From UBA1275 sp038124025 (GTDB taxonomy: Bacteria > Bacteroidota > Rhodothermia > Balneolales > Balneolaceae): 64,000 bases of DNA. The translations under genes and the position numbers were made by a program. Numbering within the stretch: the first letter of the stretch is position 1; every line of letters starts with the position of its first letter. The notes below the pieces were generated by a model. It was not told where the DNA came from. It saw only the letters and a list, made by a program, of their open reading frames with translations, and did not search any database. Shown piece by piece: positions 18,407 through 25,291 of this stretch. The stretch is taken from contig JAYPBC010000001.1 of the NCBI GenBank assembly GCA_038124025.1, forward strand, positions 62,001-126,000. Reading direction: 5' to 3'.

Positions 18407-19004
18407 TAAATCACTGGAAAAAGAATTAGTTCGTTTTTTAGAAGAACAAGCCTCTCATCTTGCACCAATTCCTGTAGCACTACTACAAAAGCATGTGAAT
18501 GAATTAGAAAAATACACATCTACTACTGAAAGCGTCGAACTTCTCATTGTTGTTACAAAGGATGATGCTGATCAACTTGCGCAAAATAGTAGCGACAATG
18601 ACTCAGAGACTAATCTACTACTTAAAAACCTACTCAAGGCTATAGATTTAGATCATAAAAAACGGAATATCTATACTCTTGACATACCTGATCTATCACC
18701 GAGTTCTACTGTACATGGTGTAGATACATTAGTCAGCGAAAACGCTCAAAAAAAGTTTCGTGATGGTTTTTTGAACGACATAAGACGCAACCGGCCTCAA
18801 TTTATCATCATGTTCAACCAAGCACTAATCCCTCTACTAAATGACAGTAAAGAACACACCTCTGCCTTGGTACATATGGGGGAAATATTCGATGTAGAAC
18901 ATAGCCAATGCCTAATAACTCACAGCTTAAAAGATTTACTGAGTAACAAGGCTCTTAAGCGTGAGACTTGGGAGCATGTCCAAAAAATTCCATCCAATTT
19001 TTAA
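18399..19004 (+). CDS. Degenerate uracil-DNA glycosylase-like protein (putative)
   Basis: Unassigned 201-aa protein. Three stretches line up with the uracil-DNA glycosylase superfamily. LLLKNLLKAIDLDHKKRNIY (72-91) resembles the G-x-LL-x2-L-x-AIGL-x-R-x-x-VY block. RPQFIIMFNQALIPLL (132-147) resembles the P-x-x-I-x2-LG-x2-A-x2-LL block. LITHSLKDLLSNKALKRETW (172-191) resembles the THHPS-x-LL-x-NP-x-LK-x2-AW block with its His (H175). The GEAPG-like water-activating motif and the family 4 Fe-S cysteines are missing, and only one Cys is present. The first gene copy overlaps mtaB by 8 bases; dnaB follows. It is probably non-catalytic or altered in activity. This is my alignment by eye, not a search. 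Confidence 0.55.
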   Translation: MDNKSLEKELVRFLEEQASHLAPIPVALLQKHVNELEKYTSTTESVELLIVVTKDDADQLAQNSSDNDSETNLLLKNLLKAIDLDHKKRNIYTLDIPDLSPSSTVHGVDTLVSENAQKKFRDGFLNDIRRNRPQFIIMFNQALIPLLNDSKEHTSALVHMGEIFDVEHSQCLITHSLKDLLSNKALKRETWEHVQKIPSNF

Positions 19005-19071
19005 AGTTACTCTAAACTTTCATTACATTATGTTTTTACTAATTGAATTGGTTCAAAGGAAATAGTTTTAC

Positions 19072-20577
19072 GTGGAGAATAACAAAGAAAACGTACAGGG
19101 TCGTGTCCCACCCCAGGCCGTAGAAATTGAACAAGCGGTACTTGGCGCTATGCTAATTGAGCATGGTGCGGCTACAATAGCGCTGCAAATGCTGAAAACG
19201 GAAGATTTTTATCAGCATTCCCATCAACATATCTTTCAGACACTATCACGACTTTACGAAAGAGATAATCCGTTAGATTTATTGACGGTAGAAAATGAAC
19301 TCAAAGATCAAAATCTGCTTGACTCTGTTGGAGGCCCCTCTTACCTCTCAGACCTGACAAGAATGGTGAGTTCATCGGCTAATATTGAGTATCATGCTCA
19401 AATAATTACAGAAAAAGCAATCAAGCGAAATCTAATTAAAAACTGCACTGAAGTTATTACCGAATCCTATGATACTAGCTCAGATGCCTATGACGTGTTA
19501 GACGATGCTGAGCAAAGGATCTTCGATTTAGCCAATCAAAAAAGTAAAAGTAGTGCCAAACCAGTAGCGGATGTATTAAAAGATACGCTTGCTTATTTGG
19601 AGGATATAAGAGGTAAAAAATATGGGATTACAGGAGTACCCTCTGGACTACAGGTAGATCAAATGACGGCAGGTTGGCAAAAGGGTGACTTAGTTATTAT
19701 AGCCGCACGTCCATCAATGGGAAAAACGGCTTTTGTATTAACGGCTGCTCGTAATGCAGCGATGCACCATGATGAAAGCCTTAAAACAAATGTGGCCATA
19801 TTCTCACTTGAGATGTCAAATCAATCTCTGGTTCAACGTCTGTTAACTATGGAAGCGCGAGTACGTGCTGATGAAGCACGAAAGGGAACCCTAAATGATG
19901 AACATTTCAAGGACCTAATTGAAGCGGCAGGTAGACTTTTTGCCTCACAAATCTTTATAGATGATACCCCTGCCATTACACTAATGGAGCTGAGAACAAA
20001 GGCTCGTAGACTAAAATCCGAACATGATATTGGACTAATCATAATTGATTATCTCCAACTTATGCAGGGTTCCAACAGAGAAAATGGAAATCGTGAACAG
20101 GAAATTGCTTCTATTTCGAGAGGATTAAAATCATTAGCTAAGGAACTGGATGTACCCGTTATTGCACTCTCACAGCTTTCAAGGGCGGTAGAACAGCGTG
20201 GTGGTGATAAAAGACCACAGCTTAGTGACCTTAGAGAATCTGGTTCCATAGAGCAGGATGCGGATGTGGTTATGTTTCTATACCGTCCAGAATACTATGG
20301 TATTACTACAACAGCGGAAGGACAATCCACTGCGGGAATGGCTGAAGTCATAATTGGAAAGCAACGGAATGGGCCAGTTGGATCCAAAATGCTTTATTTT
20401 GTTAGGGACTATGCTCGATTTGAAAACTTATCCGTAAATGACGGCCAAAGTGACTTTATTGGTGCTTCAATGGAAGAAAATCGGCTTACGACACCAGGAG
20501 ACTTTTCTGAAGCTACTCCATCCGACGCTATGCTTCCAAACAGCCCAATACCTCCGGACGATCAAGCCCCTTTTTAG
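19072..20577 (+). CDS. dnaB: Replicative DNA helicase DnaB
   Basis: Hexameric 5'-3' helicase of the replication fork, 501 aa. The N-terminal domain (QAVEIEQAVLGAMLIE, about 15-30) is followed by a linker and a RecA-like domain with Walker A ARPSMGKT (about 212-219), Walker B LIIIDYLQLM (about 322-331) and SQLSRAVEQR. No intein is inserted at the Walker A or Walker B sites where DnaB inteins are common. The start is GTG at 19072: an in-frame TAG at 19063 excludes anything further upstream, and the first AGGA is rather distant. It ends four bases from the convergent glycosyltransferase gene. Confidence 0.96.
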   Translation: MENNKENVQGRVPPQAVEIEQAVLGAMLIEHGAATIALQMLKTEDFYQHSHQHIFQTLSRLYERDNPLDLLTVENELKDQNLLDSVGGPSYLSDLTRMVSSSANIEYHAQIITEKAIKRNLIKNCTEVITESYDTSSDAYDVLDDAEQRIFDLANQKSKSSAKPVADVLKDTLAYLEDIRGKKYGITGVPSGLQVDQMTAGWQKGDLVIIAARPSMGKTAFVLTAARNAAMHHDESLKTNVAIFSLEMSNQSLVQRLLTMEARVRADEARKGTLNDEHFKDLIEAAGRLFASQIFIDDTPAITLMELRTKARRLKSEHDIGLIIIDYLQLMQGSNRENGNREQEIASISRGLKSLAKELDVPVIALSQLSRAVEQRGGDKRPQLSDLRESGSIEQDADVVMFLYRPEYYGITTTAEGQSTAGMAEVIIGKQRNGPVGSKMLYFVRDYARFENLSVNDGQSDFIGASMEENRLTTPGDFSEATPSDAMLPNSPIPPDDQAPF

Positions 20578-20581
20578 TAGA

Positions 20582-21694
20582 CTAATTATTCACTACTTCT
20601 TCGAAAAGAGTATCAAAGTTACGAGACCTAACCCTCCAGTCTAAATGCTTATTTATAGATTGTAAACTATTTTTGGGCAATGGTTTAGTTTTATTAGTTA
20701 ACAGATTTTTTAACAAATAAAACAACTCATCCTCGTCCTCATACAGTATCTTTGAATGTAATAATGGATTATGTAGACTCTCAGGTATTAACTCTGGATA
20801 ATGCAGAGTTGAAGGCACTAGTGGATGGCAACCACAATAAATAGCTTCCATAATGGATACACAGAAAAACTCATAGCTTGCGGTAGAAACCACAATATCA
20901 CCTGAGTGTAGTAACTTACTATAGCTCTCTTTGTCGTCTACATAACCAAAATGACGAATTTGATCACCAAATCGTTGCCATGCCTTTGTGAATTCTTCAG
21001 GCTTATCGTGTTTACTATCCCCCGCTAATATTAAATCAAACGCTATGTCTATATCATTTAATCGGTTAAGTACCCGAAAAAACATTGCTGGATTCCTATC
21101 AAACTGCCACCTTTGATTCCACACAATAACCGGACGTTCATTCGTTGAACGTGTATCAGAGTGGCTATTGAAATAGCTTAAATCAAGACCTGGGTACAAG
21201 ACGACACTTTTCGCTCTTATTTCATCTACCGTTATATAATGTTTATCACCTGGGAAATGATCTAAAAAACCCGGAAGAGCTTGCAACAAATCCTCCAAAT
21301 GAAATTCTGACGAAAAAATAAGTTTATCGGCGACTAACATACTCAAGTAGTTAATGTAACAGTAGGTCATATCACGTTGCTCGCCATTGGGGATAGGCCG
21401 GGTAAACTGATTATCATGCATATACATAATTTTGGGTGTATGCGCAAACCGGGGATTTGTCAATGCAATAAAAGCGGGTAAATTCATCATACTACTGCTA
21501 AGCAATAGATCCATATCATCAGGTATGTTCTTGGTCATTTCTGCAAGTGTGACAGAATCTCCATGCATACGCCACTTCCATCCTTTATAATTTAGTTTGA
21601 CCGGGATTATTTCATGCCTAGAATGCCTAGCAAGGCCTTTTAAAAAAGCGCGATGGGATCCACTGTAATAGGGTTCTATTGCTAAGACGTTCAT
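20582..21694 (-). CDS. tRNA-queuosine glycosyltransferase-like protein (DUF3524, QTMAN/GTDC1 family)
   Basis: GT-B type glycosyltransferase of 370 aa. The N-terminus has the DUF3524 signature IEPYYSGSHRAFLKGLARHS and KGWKWRMHGDSVTLAE, shared with vertebrate GTDC1, the queuosine-tRNA(Asp) mannosyltransferase. The C-terminal half has a GT4-like donor site (VIWNQRWQFDRNP near 190-202, FGYVDDKESYSKLL near 247-260, SIMEAIYCGCHPLVP near 290-304). QueG, the last enzyme of queuosine synthesis, is encoded about 10 kb away, which supports a role in glycosylating Q-tRNA. The sugar donor is not evident. The ATG overlaps the mutL stop by one base. Confidence 0.8.
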   Translation of the reverse strand: MNVLAIEPYYSGSHRAFLKGLARHSRHEIIPVKLNYKGWKWRMHGDSVTLAEMTKNIPDDMDLLLSSSMMNLPAFIALTNPRFAHTPKIMYMHDNQFTRPIPNGEQRDMTYCYINYLSMLVADKLIFSSEFHLEDLLQALPGFLDHFPGDKHYITVDEIRAKSVVLYPGLDLSYFNSHSDTRSTNERPVIVWNQRWQFDRNPAMFFRVLNRLNDIDIAFDLILAGDSKHDKPEEFTKAWQRFGDQIRHFGYVDDKESYSKLLHSGDIVVSTASYEFFCVSIMEAIYCGCHPLVPSTLHYPELIPESLHNPLLHSKILYEDEDELFYLLKNLLTNKTKPLPKNSLQSINKHLDWRVRSRNFDTLFEEVVNN

Positions 21695-23514
21695 TATCGG
21701 AACCTCTGCTGAATTTCGCTTAATGACATAAATAAAATTGTTGGGTGTTTTAAAGGATCATAATAGGGTTCATCACAAGCAAATAACTCATCTACTAATG
21801 CTTCCATCTGCTCTTGTTCTAATTTACGACCTTTCTGTATAGCCGCCCTTGTGGCAAAAGCTAAGGCTAAACGTTCTCTAGCATCAAAACTAACTACCTT
21901 ATCAAGTTCACGGTACGTCTGCAGCAAATCAATAATCATTCCCGCCTCATCTCCTTTGGTAATATCAGAAGGTACTCCATCAATCAAGATAGAATAACCG
22001 CTTAACAAACTAACAGAAAAACCAATCTTTTGAATGAGCGGGTGTATCTCCCTCAGTAAGGCATAATCACTTGCAGACAAATCAATTTGCTGGGAGAAAA
22101 GCAATTGCTGAGTGCTTGGAAGTGCTAAATCTGCTGCCTTGAGTGTTTTTTCGAATAAAATTCGTTTATGCGCATAGTATTGATCAATTAAGCACAAGCC
22201 CGTACGCGTTTGAGTAACAATATAACTAGCGTGTAACTGCCAATAAAAACCATTGGCAAGACGATCCCCATCATCCTCTACCAAACTTGTCTGACTTCTT
22301 TGCTCCCATGACTCATTAGCATATAATTGACGGGCTATTTCACCACCTTGGCCGCCTAGCTCATTAGTTGGATTGCTTCCTTTTAAAAAGTTTAATCCTT
22401 TAGATTTTATTCCAAATGGATGCTGCTCATCAACAATCGCTTGGCTTTGTTCCGCATTAAATCCTGCACCCTCTAATGTTGACTCACTAGGGATGATAGG
22501 GACATGAAGGTGCTCATTTAGTGCTCTTTTCATCACAGATACACTTAATTGTATGACCGAGCGCTCGTCTTCAAACTTTATTTCTGACTTTGCGGGATGA
22601 ACATTTACATCAATTTTATCAGGCTCTATTTCGATGAATAGAATAAAGAAAGGATACTCATTGGCATGCGTCCAATTATCATACAAACTCAGCAATACAT
22701 GCATGAGATAGCGATGCTGGAAAGGCCGGCCATTTACAAATAAAAACTGTTCTCCTCGCGATTTTTTACTCAACTTCGGATCGCCCGCAATTCCATGCAC
22801 TGAAACATAGCTGGTTCGTTCATTGAATGGGATTAAACTGGCTTTATACCGCTTACCGAACATACTCACAATACGTTCATTTAACGGTTGCGAAGGAAGT
22901 TGATATACGGTATCCGCGTCCGATATGAAGGTGAATGCAATTTCAGGATGGCTAATCGCCGCATGTTGCACTGTTTTTAATATATGTCGGAATTCGGTGG
23001 CATCTGTTTTTAAAAATTGTCTTCGAGCAGGCACATTAAAAAACAAATTACGAACGGTAATTTGAGTACCATTCTTCGTAGCGACCGGGCTTTTTTGCTG
23101 CAGTTCACCTCCATGTAATCGCAGCATCCAACCTGCATCATGATCGTGCAACTTGGATTTGGCTTCTACTTGGGATATCGCTGAAATAGAGGACATTGCC
23201 TCTCCCCTAAACCCCATTGTTCGGATGGCAAATAAATCATCCAGAGCTTGAATTTTTGAGGTAGCATGCCTGGTAAAACATCGTTCTAGGTCAACCTCAC
23301 TCATTCCACACCCATTATCTGTAACTTGAATCAAGGTCCTACCAGACTGCTCGATGATCAATTCAATATAGTCAGCCCCTGCATCAATAGAATTATCTAA
23401 CAACTCCTTAACAACCGAAGCAGGACGTTGTATGACCTCACCAGCTGCAATTTTATCGATAATTGAATCTGGTAATAGGCGAATGTAACTCTCAGGTTTT
23501 TTCACCGTTGTCAT
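21694..23514 (-). CDS. mutL: DNA mismatch repair protein MutL with degenerate endonuclease motifs
   Basis: GHKL ATPase that couples MutS mismatch recognition to strand removal, 606 aa. The N-terminal ATPase motifs are intact: ELLDNSIDAGA, DNGCGM, TRHATSKI and TMGFRGEA. The C-terminal domain aligns with the usual one but the metal-binding endonuclease signature is altered: DQYYAHK (about 442-448) replaces DQHA-x2-E, ATRAAI replaces A-C-R, and DPLKHPT (about 587) replaces the CPHGRPT type. This predicts a MutL without its own nicking activity. It overlaps the upstream small gene by ATGA and the downstream gene by one base. Confidence 0.95.
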   Translation of the reverse strand: MTTVKKPESYIRLLPDSIIDKIAAGEVIQRPASVVKELLDNSIDAGADYIELIIEQSGRTLIQVTDNGCGMSEVDLERCFTRHATSKIQALDDLFAIRTMGFRGEAMSSISAISQVEAKSKLHDHDAGWMLRLHGGELQQKSPVATKNGTQITVRNLFFNVPARRQFLKTDATEFRHILKTVQHAAISHPEIAFTFISDADTVYQLPSQPLNERIVSMFGKRYKASLIPFNERTSYVSVHGIAGDPKLSKKSRGEQFLFVNGRPFQHRYLMHVLLSLYDNWTHANEYPFFILFIEIEPDKIDVNVHPAKSEIKFEDERSVIQLSVSVMKRALNEHLHVPIIPSESTLEGAGFNAEQSQAIVDEQHPFGIKSKGLNFLKGSNPTNELGGQGGEIARQLYANESWEQRSQTSLVEDDGDRLANGFYWQLHASYIVTQTRTGLCLIDQYYAHKRILFEKTLKAADLALPSTQQLLFSQQIDLSASDYALLREIHPLIQKIGFSVSLLSGYSILIDGVPSDITKGDEAGMIIDLLQTYRELDKVVSFDARERLALAFATRAAIQKGRKLEQEQMEALVDELFACDEPYYDPLKHPTILFMSLSEIQQRFR

Positions 23515-23720
23515 AACACACCAATAAGATAAACAACTAATGATAAGAGTATGAATAAAAAGAATACCCGAACAAATTGTTTAGGCTGCACACGATTATG
23601 TGTTTGAAATTTTATGCGCTTTTTCCGGTTTTCTTTTTCATCCTCTTCTGGATTATAATACCTCAAGGGCAAATCAAACTGTTTGGGTTTTGGTCGATGA
23701 CCAAACATGGGTTTCATCAT
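23511..23720 (-). CDS. Small membrane protein of unknown function upstream of mutL
   Basis: A 69-aa protein with a polar, basic N-terminal half (KENRKKRIKFQ) and one C-terminal hydrophobic helix (VFFLFILLSLVVYLIGVL), suggesting a tail-anchored inner-membrane protein. I do not recognise a family. AAAAGG lies 8 bases before the ATG at 23720, which I prefer over an in-frame GTG at 23729. The stop overlaps the mutL start by four bases (ATGA), so translation is coupled. The charged PEEDEKENRKKR region looks flexible. Its link to MutL may only be shared transcription. Confidence 0.65.
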   Translation of the reverse strand: MMKPMFGHRPKPKQFDLPLRYYNPEEDEKENRKKRIKFQTHNRVQPKQFVRVFFLFILLSLVVYLIGVL

Positions 23721-23827
23721 AACATACACCTTTTATTTCTTGCTGAATAATACCGAATACAGCATCAAATTTCAGCTTTAGCATAAAAGGATCGACTAAT
23801 TGCATAAGCTAGATACATTGAAAGGTG

Positions 23828-23850
23828 AGATGCATAAAATTCTTGCATCT
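23828..23850. repeat. Inverted repeat between small membrane-protein gene and response-regulator gene
   Basis: AGATGCA-N9-TGCATCT forms a perfect 7-bp inverted repeat in the 158-base gap upstream of the small gene-mutL operon and downstream of the response regulator stop. No T-run follows on the minus strand, so it is not a clear terminator; an operator is equally possible. Nothing else is recognisable in this gap. Confidence 0.3.
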
Positions 23851-23887
23851 GGTAGTACGTACCAATGTGTGAGTCAAAACTGAAATG

Positions 23888-24271
23888 CTAGGTATTGACT
23901 TGGAGCAATTTAATTAATCGAACTAGCTCATTATTTTTAAAGGGCTTTTTTAGCTGATGCTTGACCAATGGTTGAATCGGGCCTCCCAAAAGCATCTCAT
24001 CGGTACGTTGATGATCGGCGCTTAACAAAATTATGGAGCTATTATGTGGAATTAAAAGATCGGAAACCTTATTAAGCCATTGGATGCCCGATACGCTAGT
24101 CAAAAATAAATCACAAATAATGATGTCTGGTAGGTGGGATGTAAGCCAGTCATCAGCCTCTACCGTATTACCTACTGTTTTCACCTTAATTTCATGTATC
24201 TGGAGGAGGTCTTCAATTACTTCTCGGAGTAATTGATCATCTTCAACAACTAAAACAGTGTCTTTTGACAT
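23888..24271 (-). CDS. Single-domain response regulator
   Basis: Receiver domain only, 127 aa with no output domain. The acidic pair is in VVEDDQLL (E10, D11, D12), the phospho-acceptor is D54 (IIICDLFLT), the switch Ser is in ILLSADH (about S82), and the conserved Lys is in LKKPFK (about K107). Lacking an effector domain, it must act by protein contact or as a phosphorelay intermediate. The gene starts 22 bases inside the end of the histidine kinase gene, so the two are a coupled pair. Confidence 0.9.
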   Translation of the reverse strand: MSKDTVLVVEDDQLLREVIEDLLQIHEIKVKTVGNTVEADDWLTSHLPDIIICDLFLTSVSGIQWLNKVSDLLIPHNSSIILLSADHQRTDEMLLGGPIQPLVKHQLKKPFKNNELVRLIKLLQVNT

Positions 24272-25122
24272 ATCCCTTTATTAGAAAGTGTTACTTCGGC
24301 AGTACACCCTGCGGCATCCTCATTATTGTAGAGCATGATTTGAGCATGAATTCGTTGAGCAGCGGCATGCGCTATGCTTAAACCAAGCCCACTACCCTCA
24401 ACATGCTTCACATTTTGCCCACGCTCGAAAGCTTTAATTAAGTTTATGGAAGCATTGGCACCTAAACCTATCCCATTATCAATTACTTTTATCCGAAGGG
24501 TATGGTGACTCTGCTCTAAAAAAAGTGTAATTCTACAATCATCAGGCGAGTATTTGGACGCATTCTCAACTAAGGTACCTAATATGATGCTGAGTAGGTG
24601 ATAATCTGTTTCATACTCAAAAGACTCATCTTGCATCTGAACCTCCAAATCAAGTGTTTGTGAATGGTTTATCAACTCATTAAGGCTCTTTCGTTCATTC
24701 TCAAACCATGTTGTCAATTTTCTAATTTGTCGACCTGTGGACTCAGATGAATTTTCTCGGTTATGCAATTGCTTCATGTTCTCTAGTAAGAACTCCATCC
24801 TATTACTCAATTTTTCTAATCGATCGCACCACATTTTCAGCTTAACAGGCTCCACACTTGCTTGTGAATCTAGCTGTGATTTAAGAAGATGTATGGTACT
24901 CACTATCCCTGTCAAAGGTGTTCTAAGCTCATGTTCAAGCACTGAACTGACAAAATGGTCGTTGGTTAAGTGCGCGTTAACTTGATAAAGTAATTGCCTT
25001 GTTTTTTTATGGAGTTGACCCTCAGCACCATCTGAAGGCAACTCTGAATCAGCAGGCTCCACCGGCTGATTGGTGGTTAATTGTTCAATCAACGCTGCTA
25101 GTAATGGATGTAATTCGTTCAC
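24250..25122 (-). CDS. Soluble histidine kinase without a recognisable sensor domain
   Basis: Sensor kinase of 290 aa. The HisKA H-box is H64 in VLEHELRTPL. The HATPase domain has the N box (LVENASKYSPDD, N187), G1 (DNGIGLG, 215-221) and G2 (GSGLGLSIAHAAA, 243-255). No membrane segment is present, and the 55 residues before the H-box are too short for a PAS or GAF domain, so the input signal is not visible; another protein may supply it. The start is GTG. It is divergent from icd across a gap holding a strong inverted repeat. Confidence 0.9.
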   Translation of the reverse strand: MNELHPLLAALIEQLTTNQPVEPADSELPSDGAEGQLHKKTRQLLYQVNAHLTNDHFVSSVLEHELRTPLTGIVSTIHLLKSQLDSQASVEPVKLKMWCDRLEKLSNRMEFLLENMKQLHNRENSSESTGRQIRKLTTWFENERKSLNELINHSQTLDLEVQMQDESFEYETDYHLLSIILGTLVENASKYSPDDCRITLFLEQSHHTLRIKVIDNGIGLGANASINLIKAFERGQNVKHVEGSGLGLSIAHAAAQRIHAQIMLYNNEDAAGCTAEVTLSNKGICQKTLF

Positions 25123-25191
25123 TGAAATGTGTTAGAACCTAATTGTGTAACCGAGTAACCTTACCGCTGTATTCTAATTTAATTGCGATGT

Positions 25192-25225
25192 AAAATAGGA
25201 AATCCATAGGTAGATTTCCTATTTT
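25192..25225. promoter_or_regulatory. Perfect 13-bp inverted repeat midway between histidine kinase and icd genes
   Basis: AAAATAGGAAATC (25192-25204) and GATTTCCTATTTT (25213-25225) pair perfectly around an 8-base loop. The element lies 69 bases from the kinase start and 66 bases from the icd start. A terminator would be odd between two diverging genes, so a large operator or a transcript-end structure are both possible. Two GTAACC direct repeats (25147-25152, 25155-25160) lie on the kinase side. Confidence 0.5.
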
Positions 25226-25240
25226 CTATTCATAACTAAT

Positions 25241-25276
25241 CCAACAAAAAATAAGGCCATTAAAACGTGTTGGCCT
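25241..25276 (+). promoter_or_regulatory. Competing hairpins in the icd 5' leader (putative)
   Basis: CCAACA (25241-25246) can pair with TGTTGG (25268-25273), while AGGCCA (25254-25259) can pair with TGGCCT (25271-25276). The two pairings share bases and exclude each other. The second sits just before the icd start and could mask the ribosome binding region. Only short stems are involved, so chance is a real alternative. Confidence 0.22.
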
Positions 25277-25291
25277 CCTATATAATCCCTG

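Noticed and set aside
19072..20577. Intein in DnaB
   Set aside because: Walker A and Walker B regions are continuous and the length is normal.
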